Assembly (NCBI RefSeq): GCF_052113205.1 | Contig: NZ_JBFRCU010000018.1 | Location: forward strand, 1-64,000 | Reading direction: 5' to 3' | Length of the DNA: 64,000 nt | DNA from: Inquilinus sp052113205 | Lineage (GTDB): Bacteria > Pseudomonadota > Alphaproteobacteria > DSM-16000 > Inquilinaceae | Shown here: positions 48,136-57,201 of the stretch, in pieces | Numbering within the stretch: position 1 is the first letter of the stretch | Layout: every line of letters starts with the position of its first letter | Position numbers and translations under genes: made by a program | Notes under the pieces: generated by a model | Told to the model about the DNA's origin: nothing | The model's database searches: none | Seen by the model: the letters and a program-made list of their open reading frames with translations, nothing else

Positions 48136-48834
48136 ATGTGCGGCGAGAACACAAACGAGCTGGATTGGCCTCAGATCCACGCGTTGTACCGTCTGACCCT
48201 GCCGAAGGAAGGCCCTCGGCCAGAGCTGCAGGCCGATCAGCGGCCCGGCAGTTGGGGACCTGTGATCCGCTACAACCCGGCGACGCGGGAGCGATCGGTC
48301 GACCTGCTGCTATGGGGACTGATCCCGCATTGGGCGCGCGACCCGACGCAGTTCCAGAAGACCTACAACGCCAGAGCCGAGAACCTGACCGAGCGGCGTT
48401 GCTGGATCGAACCGTTCCGTCGCCGGCGGTGCCTGATCCCGGCCGCAGCCTTCATCGAGCGGAAGACGACCGGCCACGGGCCGCGTGGCGGCAAGCACGC
48501 GTTCAGCTTCGCCGATGGCCGCCCCATGACCCTCGCTGGCCTCTGGGACGGCTGGCGGTCGCCGGGCGGCATGTGGGTCAAGAGCTATACGGTCATCACC
48601 GTCGAACCGAATCCGGTGGTGGCGGAGGTCCATGATCGGATGCCGGCGATCCTGCCGCCCGAGCACTGGTCGACCTGGCTAGGCGAGACGCCGGCGACCG
48701 AGGCCGAGCTGAAAGCCATGTTGCGCCCCTATCACGATTGCGACCGGATGGTGTCGAGGCCCGTGCAGTTGCCCGATCGCGGCATGAGCAACCGCGATCT
48801 GCTCGATGCACTCCGGCCGGAGCTGGCCGCATGA
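48136..48834 (+). CDS. SOS response-associated peptidase, HMCES/YedK family
   Basis: A 232-residue SRAP-domain protein that covalently binds abasic sites in single-stranded DNA. The catalytic Cys is residue 2, MCGENTNE, exposed by Met removal. It has the active-site YNARAENL (Asn and Glu) and the His region VHDRMPAILPPEHW. It lies in a cargo block with a DNA methyltransferase and overlaps the next small gene by ATGA. The upstream frame extension is rejected because Cys must be residue 2. Confidence 0.93.
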   Translation: MCGENTNELDWPQIHALYRLTLPKEGPRPELQADQRPGSWGPVIRYNPATRERSVDLLLWGLIPHWARDPTQFQKTYNARAENLTERRCWIEPFRRRRCLIPAAAFIERKTTGHGPRGGKHAFSFADGRPMTLAGLWDGWRSPGGMWVKSYTVITVEPNPVVAEVHDRMPAILPPEHWSTWLGETPATEAELKAMLRPYHDCDRMVSRPVQLPDRGMSNRDLLDALRPELAA

Positions 48835-49046
48835 AGCACCGGCGAGGCCCGTTCAGCGAAGACGTCCGGATGGCACGGAGCGACGCTGACCCCGAACTCA
48901 TGCTCTATCGCGTAAGGGCGCGGCGTGAGCGCGTGTCGGCCGAAGCTCGCGCCCAGGGCATAACCGAGGAGGAGATCGGTCAACTGCTCGCCCAAGGCGT
49001 CAACGCGGCCGAGCGGCGGATCTATGGCGACGAGGAGGCGCGCTGA
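48831..49046 (+). CDS. small hypothetical protein coupled to YedK-like gene
   Basis: A 71-residue basic protein (MKHRRGPFSEDVRMARSDAD, then a helix-rich region ending AERRIYGDEEAR). It starts at an ATG overlapping the stop of the previous gene (ATGA), which argues it is real. No family recognised. Confidence 0.55.
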   Translation: MKHRRGPFSEDVRMARSDADPELMLYRVRARRERVSAEARAQGITEEEIGQLLAQGVNAAERRIYGDEEAR

Positions 49047-49336
49047 GGTGCTTTGGCCCGCGACCGCATCGTCAACAATTGGGACATCGGGATGTGGCTG
49101 TGTGACGTCTCGTCAAGCGCCGCGACCGTGGCCAGCTGTGGCCGGTGAACCCGCTGTCATTTCTTGAGGCACCCGATCCGGTTGCCCAATCCACGGCCGC
49201 AGTCGACCAAGCTTGACTCGATAAGCATCTGATCCTGAGTATATTCTCCTCCTGCTCGATTGGGATGGCCCAAGCAGGTGGTTCGGCTCTGATGTTTTCG
49301 GCCGCTCCTTTGTTTCGCATTTTTACGGAGAACTCA

Positions 49337-50491
49337 ATGTCTGACAAATGGTCTTTGAATAACATCAAAGTGACTTGTGATACTCATTGGTGGGGCTTTA
49401 CTCTCCACCTGAATGAAGATGCAACGCAGCTACTTCTCGATATCGACAAATTCGCAGAAAAGGTCAAAAGCGTCCTGCCAGAGGATATTGCCGACCCTTT
49501 TGGTGACATGATTGTTCTCTATCTGAGGCTTCGAAGTGCTGTTATTCAGGCAGAGGATAAGGGCAACGGTGTGCGGCTGGTATCCCCTTGGACCGCCCCG
49601 ACTCTACTTGTTCCACTGCCTGATACTCAACACTTTGACGACTCTCAGTTGCAATGGAGAGTTCTTGGCACCGATGATAACGGTTGGACCGATCCAACGA
49701 AACTTAAGGGTGTTTTCACAGAAGACGGACCAGAGCTTGCGACCTATCGGAACACACTGGTTTGCGTCGCGCGCGGCGCAGGGGGTGACGCCAAATTATA
49801 CCATATGACGTACGACGGGGACTGGAGCCCCTACAACGCCATACCAGGCGTGTACTCGGGTTCTGGGCCTTCATTAGCGGAGTACCAAGGTAAGCTTTAC
49901 TGCCTCACAAAAGGGTCAACCGATTACCTGATGTGGTGGATGTACTATGATGGATCGTCATGGAGTCGCTACCAATCAATCCCTGGGGTATATACTAACG
50001 ACGCCCCGGGATTGGCTGTATTTGATAACAAACTTCATTGTGTCGCCCAAGGAACGCAAAAAAGCGAAATATGGTGGATGTGGTACGATGGGGGAAATTG
50101 GAGCCGGTACCAACAGCTGAATGGCATGTATACTGCTTCCAGGCCCGCGATAGCGGAATACAATGGCAAGCTGTATATGGTCGCGCGAGGCACAGACAAT
50201 GCCCTCTGGTGGGCCACATATGATGGCTCCCGTTGGGGAGAATACCGCCAGATCCCGGGTGCCTATGCGGGAGACGGTCCGTCGCTGGCTATCTTCGACG
50301 GCAAACTATTCTGCGCTGCGATGGGGACAGAGCATCAAATTTGGTGGATGACCTTTAATGGCTCTTCATGGAGTTCTTACAATTCTGTGCCGGGATCCCA
50401 TATTTCCCACCGCCCGGCAATAGCACATTATCGGCAGCCGAAATCGACGCGCGATCAGCTACTGATGGTGCATCGGGGCGATCAAGGTTAA
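49337..50491 (+). CDS. beta-propeller lectin-like protein, AT-richer than its surroundings
   Basis: A 384-residue protein without a signal peptide. After an N-terminal region of about 135 residues come five repeats of 45-48 residues, each with a GVY-xx-xP start, a core such as PGLAVFDNKLHCVAQGT and a WWMWYDGGNWSRYQ segment; a sixth repeat is incomplete. This is the layout of tectonin- or PLL-type lectin propellers, which bind sugars. The coding sequence is clearly lower in GC than neighbouring genes, which suggests transfer. Start ATG 49337 follows CGGAGAACTCA. Receptor or target sugar unknown. Confidence 0.75.
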   Translation: MSDKWSLNNIKVTCDTHWWGFTLHLNEDATQLLLDIDKFAEKVKSVLPEDIADPFGDMIVLYLRLRSAVIQAEDKGNGVRLVSPWTAPTLLVPLPDTQHFDDSQLQWRVLGTDDNGWTDPTKLKGVFTEDGPELATYRNTLVCVARGAGGDAKLYHMTYDGDWSPYNAIPGVYSGSGPSLAEYQGKLYCLTKGSTDYLMWWMYYDGSSWSRYQSIPGVYTNDAPGLAVFDNKLHCVAQGTQKSEIWWMWYDGGNWSRYQQLNGMYTASRPAIAEYNGKLYMVARGTDNALWWATYDGSRWGEYRQIPGAYAGDGPSLAIFDGKLFCAAMGTEHQIWWMTFNGSSWSSYNSVPGSHISHRPAIAHYRQPKSTRDQLLMVHRGDQG

Positions 50492-50790
50492 TCAGGACGA
50501 TGCGCTGCGCGGTAGGCATCTTCGGAAGTGGCTGCACCGCAGCGCATCTGCAACCACGATCCCCGATAGCCAATTTGTCTCGTCCTGAGTGACGCGCCTT
50601 GGACCTACGACGCGCACAAGTTCGTCTGAACTGGCTGGCTGCATCACGAAAGGCAGTCGCGAGGCATCGGATCGAATCCGCCGATCAGTGGATCGGAACG
50701 ATGCCAGCATGCGATCGTCCCCAAGCGGCGGTTAGCGGACGGGCTGAACCGCGGTTCCTAAAGGTCCGCATAGGGTCGCAAGCGGCCACC

Positions 50791-50819
50791 GGGAGGTGCG
50801 GTGCAGAACCGCACCTCCC
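50791..50819. terminator. strong hairpin after the lectin gene
   Basis: Stem GGGAGGTGCGGT / ACCGCACCTCCC, 12 perfect pairs with a 5-base loop, 300 bases downstream of the lectin-like gene. No T-run follows, so a classical intrinsic terminator is not certain. The rest of 50492-51085 contains no gene I can support. Confidence 0.4.
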
Positions 50820-51085
50820 ATTGACGGCGTGGTCAAGATCATCTGGCTGGAGGGTCAGGGGCCGGCGCCGCAAGAGAGCCGATCGGTTGGCATCGCCGCC
50901 CACGAGGCAATCAATGCGGCGATCCGACCGAAGCGTGACTGACGAGGCTAGATGCCTCAGCCGCCCAAGCCCGCCAAGCCGCCAGTCCTGGTTTTGCGCC
51001 CAACGGGAGCGGCTTCCTACATTTGAGGCGCGATGCTAAGATAGCCACGCACAAATACATTTATTTATCGCAGTTGGAGAAGAAA

Positions 51086-51571
51086 ATGGATACTTCAGAC
51101 CGAGCGAAACGTCTGCAGCAGACGTTCGCATCAACCGCGACAGACCAAGCCGACGCTGGTGATGGACTTGCAATTCTAAAAAGTTTTGCAGTGCAGCAGT
51201 TTCGAGAACTTTTGAATATCAGCAGGGATGATGTCACCTCTATATGCACTCAATTTGCTAATGACCACAGCATCCCCGCGTTTAGAATGCACCTCGACAA
51301 TGAAACGACAACAACAAAATACAAAATTCAAGATATACTCACTATCTTATCCGATGAGGCGGAGCGATTTAGGCAAAATCAAGATTCATCTACTCAGAGT
51401 TTAATTATGGGATACATGAATACAGCTGAAGGTGTTGCGGTAAATATGAATTCCGAAATACAAACCTATCTGAGCAACCTTGCACAACAACCAAATTCCA
51501 CGGATTTTTCCGCAAGTATACAGCAATTTTACTCAAAGCTGACCGCAGACATTACGAGTGCTCTCAGTTAA
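51086..51571 (+). CDS. unknown 161-residue AT-rich cargo protein
   Basis: A polar, mainly alpha-helical protein starting MDTSDRAKRLQQTFASTATD, without signal peptide or membrane segment, with GGAG upstream of the ATG. GC content is markedly lower than in flanking genes. No family recognised. It follows the lectin-like gene in the same direction, 594 bases away, and ends just before a hairpin. An acquired effector or defence-type gene is possible, but that is only inference. Confidence 0.6.
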   Translation: MDTSDRAKRLQQTFASTATDQADAGDGLAILKSFAVQQFRELLNISRDDVTSICTQFANDHSIPAFRMHLDNETTTTKYKIQDILTILSDEAERFRQNQDSSTQSLIMGYMNTAEGVAVNMNSEIQTYLSNLAQQPNSTDFSASIQQFYSKLTADITSALS

Positions 51572-51580
51572 GTTCGTGTA

Positions 51581-51618
51581 GACGGACGGTGCCCAGTCCA
51601 CCCTGAGCACCGTCCGTC
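51581..51618. terminator. hairpin between convergent cargo and tail genes
   Basis: Stem GACGGACGGTGC / GCACCGTCCGTC, 12 perfect pairs with a 14-base loop. It lies 10 bases after the AT-rich gene and 59 bases from the end of the tail-tip gene, so it could serve both directions. There is no clear T-run. Confidence 0.5.
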
Positions 51619-51676
51619 CCCAAAGGTTTCACGTGTTCAAGATCCGCGAGGCCGAAACCGGCCTCCGCCGGGCACC

Positions 51677-54600
51677 TTACGGCAACGCCAGCGTGGTCGC
51701 CGGCGACAGGCCGGCGCCATTCTTGGCCCTGATGTCCAGCTTCAGCGCCGGCCACGGGCCGCCATCGGCCGCGATCAGGTCGGCCGTATAGGTCCAGCCG
51801 TTGTAGAGCGACCGGTAGGTCCGCACCGCCGTGGCTTGGCCGCTCGGCCGGACGGCGATCTGGTACTCGGTCGCGCCGGTCGAGGGCGCCCACTGAAACA
51901 CCAGGTCCGGCGACGAGTAGGCGTTGGTCAGCTCCGGGTTTTCCGGCGCCGGCGGCGGCTGCTGGGCGGTGGTCAGCGGGATGCCGGCCGAGATCAGGTA
52001 GTCGCCGGGGAACAGGTCTCTGGCCTCGATCCGCACGTAGTGGGTCTGGCCGGCCGGCGGGGCATCGACCTCAACCTGGGTCGCGGTGCCCTCATAGACC
52101 AGGCTGGACGGCAGCGGCGTGAAGTCGGCGGACGATCCCCGGTAGACGGCATAGGACTTGAAGTCCGGCTCGGTGACCGCGTCCCAGCTCACCTTCATCC
52201 GGCCATTGAGCTGCGGCGTGACGGTGATGTCGGCCGGCGGCTCAGGAGCCGGATCGAGGACGCGCAGCACGGCCGGCGTGGGGGATTGCCCGGCCTCGTT
52301 GACGCCGACCACCCGGATCTCGAACCGCCGCCACGGGCCACCGACCGGCTGCACGTCGCCGGCCGAGATCGTTAGCGGCGGCAGCGGGGTGGAGAGCGCC
52401 AACGCCAGCTTGTCGAAGACACCAGGCGTGGCGTCCTCGACATAGAGCGAGACCTGATAGGACGCAGCCCGCGGGGCCGGGTTGAAGCGCAGCCGTGCCG
52501 ACCCGGCGGCATACCGGGTTTCGAGGGCGAGGCCGCTCACCACCGCCGGTAGGATCTGCGGCTGGCCGTAGACGCCGCCGATCGGCGCCGTCCAAGGGCC
52601 GCGGAACGTCCCGACCGCGGCGCCGCGGATGTAGAGCATTCCCGCCTCCGGTCGGAGGGTCACGCGGTTCGCCCCACCGGCATAGACAGTCGACCAGGCG
52701 ATCGTATCCCGCGACGTCTGGATGATGTAGTTCGCGGCCCCCGGCGTCACGGCCCAGGACAGGTGCAGAATGGGGTCGAGGCTGTTCGGGTCCTGCGCGA
52801 TCCGCAGGTCGCGCATCTCCGGCGCGTCCGGCGACAGCGGCAGGATCGGCGGCATGGGAGGGACCGGGAGGCCCAGCTCGGCGACATGGACATACTCGTC
52901 CTCTATCTGCAGCTGCAGCTCGGCATGGGTGAGGTCGATCGGGCGGGCCGAGATCAGCAGGAACCGCTTGATGAACTCCTTCCCCGGCCCGGCCACCCAT
53001 TGCGTGGCGACGGCATCCGGATCGAGGCGGATGATGGTCGCCAGCGAGGCGCCCTGCTGGGCCGCAACCAGGTCGTGGTCAGCCCGATCGACGATCGCCT
53101 GGTCATCGTATTCGCCCCGCGCGATCTTCACCGGCCCCCACTCGCCGCCGTTCGGCCGGCGGAGCGCCATCCAGTGCTGCGCGCCTTTAACCCAGCCGAT
53201 CGGCTCGGCCAGATCGAGCGCGAGCGTCGCCGGGTCGAAGCCCATGACATCTCCGCCGTAGCCCCACTGCGGCATGTCGTGGTTGATGATGACCAGGTCG
53301 CCGCGCTGCAGGAGCCGCCCTTCCATCTCGGCCTGGAATTTGGCGAAGATCCGCCGCCGCGCGTTGACGGCGGCCTGGTAGACGCCTTCCCGGAACGCCT
53401 GGGGCCGCTTGGCACAGCCGAATAGCGACATGCGGGCCGGCTTCACCGAGGCGCTGCCCGGCAGCACGCAGCGGACCTCCTGATCGGTCCAGACCTGCTC
53501 GTCCACATACTCGACGATCACGTCGTCGGGCGATTCCGGGTCCCAGAGCTTGTAGGTGACTTCGAGCGTGCCGCGGACGATGGACCGCGGCGTGAACACC
53601 GCCTTGGCGATGCTCTGCGGCCGATCGCGGGTGACGGTGACGATGCCGCCGAGGTTCACGTGCTGCGCCCGGCCGACGCGGAGCAGCGCGGTCAAGGCGT
53701 CCTCGAAGGACCGCTCGGTGTCGAACACGCCGTCGAAGGTGTCGCCGCGCTGTGCCCAGACCTGGTCCAGCGCCACGAAGGCCGGCAGGTCGATCCGGCT
53801 ATCGGGTACGCCAGCGCCGGAGCGGCCGTTGCGGAGCATGTAGGTCGCCGCCCAGGCGATCGACCGGGTCGGCTGTTCCTCGGTCCACCCGCTGCCGGTC
53901 CAGATCTGCAGCATGCGGGTCTGGATGACCCGGAACTGGCGCGACGACTGCTCCGAGAGCTGGTCGGTCGCCTTGATCTTGACGGCGAGCAGCGAAGTAT
54001 CGGGGTAGGTCTGCTCCCCGACGATGTAGGCCCGGAGCCCGCCCCAGACCGAGCTGTCACGGACATTGGTGTCGTTGGAATTCTTGCTGGTCCGCCGCAT
54101 GCGGCCCTGGTAGCGGCCATCGGCCACATCGAACGGGATCGTGAGGCGCTGTGGGTCGACCGTGGCCCGCTCGACGAAGGGTTCGCCCAGCGTCACCCAA
54201 CCGCCGATCGGATTGCCGAGATCGTCGATCTGCCGGGCCTGGCACTCGAAGGTAACCGACTGCTCGCCGATGTCGCCGTCCTTCTCGTCGGCCTCGAACA
54301 GCCCCTGCGGGAAGACGATGTCAAAGGCCAGGCGGTTGCAGATCTGGCCGGGGCCAGACGCCGCGAAGGGGCCGACCCAGCCTTCGAGAACGATCTCGAT
54401 CTCGACATCGGTCTCGTCGGCGACCGGCTCGGCCACGATCACGGTTTTATCGTCCGGTGAGATCGAGACGATGGTGAACGTGCCGCTGTTGAGGGCCGAG
54501 CCGGTGACGATCACCCTGTCCCCGACGATGAAGCCCTCGGCACCCTGCGACTTGTCCTGGTCGAAGGGACCATCGCCGTCACGGAAGCGGATCGACCGGT

Positions 54601-55435
54601 CGCCGGCATGGATGTCGACGTGTCCCCCGCTGCGCAGATGGCGCAGGCTCTGGCCCGTGACCTCGGCCGAGGTCACGACATTGAACGGCCACTTCACCTT
54701 GCCGCCCGGCGGGATGAACTGCAGCTCGACGCCGACGAAGTTGCCGGTCAGCCCGCCGTCCTCGCGCCAGAGCGAGGTGTTGGCGATCAGCACCTCGTGA
54801 TGCTGGTAGCGGCCGATGCCCAGGCTGAACAGCTGGTACAGGAACTGCTCGTTGTCCTGGAAATCCGCCCAGGGCGGCGCCGCGAAATCCGGGACGATGA
54901 TGTGGCGGCCGAACAGCTCGGGGATCGGCTGGTCGAGGCGCGCCTGGTTGCCCTGCGCCTGCAGGCTGTAGGTCGGCGAGGCCGCGGGCAGCCCGCCGGC
55001 GCCGCCCGGCGACTTCGGCGTCGCCGGCGGCAGGATCATGTTGATCAGGACGCCGCCGACCAGGGTGATGCCGGCGGTCACCAGCGACAGGGTCGCCGCG
55101 GTGGCGCCCACGCCCGCGATGACGGGCGCCAGGTAGGGCGCAGCCACGGCGAGGGCCAGCATCGCCACGATGCGGAAGATGCCGGCGGAGCCGCCGCCGC
55201 CGTCGCCCGGCAGCTCGACGAATGCGACGCGATCGGTCGGCTCGATCAGCGTGGTCGACCAGTCCGCGCGCAGGACCGGCACGTCGTTGCGGAGGCAGAC
55301 CACAGGAATGCGCGGGTCGATCGGATGGCGCTCCAGCCATCCGGCGATCGTCACCGGCTCGGCCAACTCGAAATGCGCGATCGGCCCGAGCGGCGTGGTC
55401 CGGCAGATCGTCGGCTCGATCCCATCAAGCGGCAT
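51677..55435 (-). CDS. phage tail tip protein J
   Basis: A 1252-residue tail-tip (host specificity) protein. The N-terminal third carries the hydrophobic run seen in J proteins (IFRIVAMLALAVAAPYLAPVI...) and the segment RLDQPIPELFGRHIIVPDFA. The middle (YDDQAIVDRADHD and LRVGRAQHVNLGGIVTVTRD) is J-like. The C-terminal third has fibronectin type III-like repeats (PPADITVTPQLNGRMKVSWD and PAPENPELTNAYSSPDLVFQ). It is the last tail gene of the leftward module and overlaps the NlpC/P60 gene by 11 bases. Confidence 0.9.
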   Translation of the reverse strand: MPLDGIEPTICRTTPLGPIAHFELAEPVTIAGWLERHPIDPRIPVVCLRNDVPVLRADWSTTLIEPTDRVAFVELPGDGGGGSAGIFRIVAMLALAVAAPYLAPVIAGVGATAATLSLVTAGITLVGGVLINMILPPATPKSPGGAGGLPAASPTYSLQAQGNQARLDQPIPELFGRHIIVPDFAAPPWADFQDNEQFLYQLFSLGIGRYQHHEVLIANTSLWREDGGLTGNFVGVELQFIPPGGKVKWPFNVVTSAEVTGQSLRHLRSGGHVDIHAGDRSIRFRDGDGPFDQDKSQGAEGFIVGDRVIVTGSALNSGTFTIVSISPDDKTVIVAEPVADETDVEIEIVLEGWVGPFAASGPGQICNRLAFDIVFPQGLFEADEKDGDIGEQSVTFECQARQIDDLGNPIGGWVTLGEPFVERATVDPQRLTIPFDVADGRYQGRMRRTSKNSNDTNVRDSSVWGGLRAYIVGEQTYPDTSLLAVKIKATDQLSEQSSRQFRVIQTRMLQIWTGSGWTEEQPTRSIAWAATYMLRNGRSGAGVPDSRIDLPAFVALDQVWAQRGDTFDGVFDTERSFEDALTALLRVGRAQHVNLGGIVTVTRDRPQSIAKAVFTPRSIVRGTLEVTYKLWDPESPDDVIVEYVDEQVWTDQEVRCVLPGSASVKPARMSLFGCAKRPQAFREGVYQAAVNARRRIFAKFQAEMEGRLLQRGDLVIINHDMPQWGYGGDVMGFDPATLALDLAEPIGWVKGAQHWMALRRPNGGEWGPVKIARGEYDDQAIVDRADHDLVAAQQGASLATIIRLDPDAVATQWVAGPGKEFIKRFLLISARPIDLTHAELQLQIEDEYVHVAELGLPVPPMPPILPLSPDAPEMRDLRIAQDPNSLDPILHLSWAVTPGAANYIIQTSRDTIAWSTVYAGGANRVTLRPEAGMLYIRGAAVGTFRGPWTAPIGGVYGQPQILPAVVSGLALETRYAAGSARLRFNPAPRAASYQVSLYVEDATPGVFDKLALALSTPLPPLTISAGDVQPVGGPWRRFEIRVVGVNEAGQSPTPAVLRVLDPAPEPPADITVTPQLNGRMKVSWDAVTEPDFKSYAVYRGSSADFTPLPSSLVYEGTATQVEVDAPPAGQTHYVRIEARDLFPGDYLISAGIPLTTAQQPPPAPENPELTNAYSSPDLVFQWAPSTGATEYQIAVRPSGQATAVRTYRSLYNGWTYTADLIAADGGPWPALKLDIRAKNGAGLSPATTLALP

Positions 55436-55832
55436 GGTCGTACCAGGTCAGGCAGCGCCAGCCGCCCGCGGTCAGCTTGGCTGGCGAGTCGAACAGCACC
55501 CCGCCGGAGCGGGCCGAATGCAGGACGCCGCCCTCGTCGAGTTGGAGCCAGACACCCACGTGGTGCGGCGTCGAGGCGTGGCTCATCTCCACGATGCCGC
55601 CGTGGACCGCGGCCGGGATCGGCGACCAGGCCGAGCGGGCGTGGTGACGCCGGATCGTGCGGGCGATGGTCAGCGCATCGTCGGTTCCGACGCGCACGAT
55701 CGGCAGCTCGCGGCCGAACAGCTCGCGCTGGACATGGCGGCAGAGGCCCCAGCAGTCGAAGGCATCCGGCCCCTGGCCGCCGAGCGCCCAGGGCAAGCCG
55801 ATCAGGCTGTTGACGAACTCCACCGGCGTCAT
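55425..55832 (-). CDS. phage tail NlpC/P60-type peptidase
   Basis: A 135-residue cysteine peptidase, like lambda gpK. The catalytic Cys is in GPDAFDCWGLCRHV and the His in STPHHVGVWLQLDEGG. It is thought to cut peptidoglycan at the tail tip. The ATG overlaps the preceding DUF1833 gene (ATGA). Confidence 0.88.
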   Translation of the reverse strand: MTPVEFVNSLIGLPWALGGQGPDAFDCWGLCRHVQRELFGRELPIVRVGTDDALTIARTIRRHHARSAWSPIPAAVHGGIVEMSHASTPHHVGVWLQLDEGGVLHSARSGGVLFDSPAKLTAGGWRCLTWYDHAA

Positions 55833-56368
55833 CGGGCCAGCAGCGGGAAGCCTTCCCGGGTGTAGCGCAGGCCCGGAAAGGTGCGGTTGACGAAGTCCAG
55901 GAACCCGGCCCGGCCGGTGACCCGGTAGATGGTCGCGATGGCCTCGCGCAGCGTAAACCCACTCATGACGCGGTGCGGCTGCGAGGTGTCGGCGGCCAAG
56001 TACTCCCGATAGGTCAGCTCGATCGGTGCCCGAACGGCGATCGCCTGGCCGAGGCGATCGGCAATCTCGCGGGTGACGTTGTCCACCGAGATCTCCATTT
56101 CCGGAAGGCGGCCGGCCGTCTGCTCGGGCAACCCCACGGTGAAGGCGAATCCCTTGAAGGCCACCGGAAGGCCGCCATGCAGGGGCGCATCACCTTCGAG
56201 GGTCAGGACGTGATCGTCGTGGTCGAGCACCACCCGCACCGCATCGGGTGCGCCGCTCTCCGTGATGAACGCCGGATGCCGCATCTCCAGCGTGTGCAGC
56301 ACCAGGGTGCCGGGCGCCGCATAGGCATAGGCTTCTGCCAGCGCCTCGGTGATGGTCGGAGCCGTCAT
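55829..56368 (-). CDS. phage tail protein, DUF1833
   Basis: A 179-residue protein of DUF1833, found next to tail tip genes of siphoviruses and gene transfer-like elements. Typical features are LEMRHPAFITESGAPDAVRV, ALTFVGLPEQ-like and EISVDNVTREIADRLGQAI. It belongs to the co-oriented tail block and overlaps the NlpC/P60 gene by ATGA. Confidence 0.85.
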   Translation of the reverse strand: MTAPTITEALAEAYAYAAPGTLVLHTLEMRHPAFITESGAPDAVRVVLDHDDHVLTLEGDAPLHGGLPVAFKGFAFTVGLPEQTAGRLPEMEISVDNVTREIADRLGQAIAVRAPIELTYREYLAADTSQPHRVMSGFTLREAIATIYRVTGRAGFLDFVNRTFPGLRYTREGFPLLAR

Positions 56369-56372
56369 CGGG

Positions 56373-57200
56373 TCAGCGGCTCCGGGCCTGGCGGATGACG
56401 GCGCCGGCGGCGTCCACCGTGACCAGATCCTGGTCGGAGAGCTTGCGCTTGTAGACCCCCCAGGTCTCGACGGCGAGGCTGCCTCGCGGATAGATCGGCG
56501 TCTGCGATCCGACGATGGGCTTCATCGTCGAGACGACGTTGCCGCCGACGTCCTTGGTCATTGCAGCAATATCGACCTGCGCGGAGACCCGCACGATGAT
56601 GGCGCCGCCACGCATGAAGAGCACGTCGGCGGTACCGGTCGACGCGCTGTCGGGCGCGAAGCGTAGGCACAGGGTGCCGGTCGCTCCGTAGGTCAAGCCG
56701 GCGGTCGCCGGCGTTCCCACAGCCGGCTGCTGCACGCCATTGGCAGACACCCGCAAGGCAAAGGCCAGTGACGTGCTCGCGTCGGGATATGCGCTGCCCA
56801 CGGTCTGGAAAACTGTGATACCGCGCGTGGGGGTCACCGTGCTGGTGATGAAGCCGCTGGTCCAGGGCGACGGGCCTCCGGGGACCAGCGGAGACTCGAT
56901 CTTGCCGTGCCAAACGGCCGACCAGGGCTGGGTCATATCGATTGTCGGGCCAGGCACGTGCGCGGTCGCCTGCAGCCTGATGCCGCCGTTGGCCATCAGG
57001 GTGGCGCTGTCACCCGAAGCGCCGGCCGTCTGGGCGGCGGTGGGTGCGCCCCCCGGCGCCCAATTCTTGATCGAGCCAACCGTGTCGGACTGATCGAAAC
57101 AGTAAAGGCCGACCAGGTCGGTGATCGGGAAGCCGCGGACGCCGACGATCGGCAGGTCGGGGCGCGGCGCATTACCCTTGAGCCGGATGAGCAGGCCCAT
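56373..57200 (-). CDS. phage tail-associated protein, unknown
   Basis: A 275-residue protein in the tail block. The middle part (GIRLQATAHVPGPTIDMTQPW followed by WHGKIESPL) resembles a concanavalin/laminin-G-like beta-sandwich, as in receptor-binding proteins, but this is a weak pattern. The start is the ATG one base after the stop of the preceding gene. No confirmed family. Confidence 0.65.
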   Translation of the reverse strand: MGLLIRLKGNAPRPDLPIVGVRGFPITDLVGLYCFDQSDTVGSIKNWAPGGAPTAAQTAGASGDSATLMANGGIRLQATAHVPGPTIDMTQPWSAVWHGKIESPLVPGGPSPWTSGFITSTVTPTRGITVFQTVGSAYPDASTSLAFALRVSANGVQQPAVGTPATAGLTYGATGTLCLRFAPDSASTGTADVLFMRGGAIIVRVSAQVDIAAMTKDVGGNVVSTMKPIVGSQTPIYPRGSLAVETWGVYKRKLSDQDLVTVDAAGAVIRQARSR

Positions 57201-57201
57201 T

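Noticed and set aside
49213..49245. TTGACT and TATATT as a promoter for the lectin-like gene
   Set aside because: The 21-base spacing is too long for a standard sigma-70 promoter, so I do not claim it.
49072..49368. 98-codon minus-strand frame upstream of the lectin-like gene
   Set aside because: Covers the lectin gene's leader and start and has no family likeness.
50599..51039. 146-codon frame between the lectin-like and AT-rich genes
   Set aside because: Arg/Ser-rich composition, no recognised domain and no clear ribosome site; it overlaps a strong hairpin.
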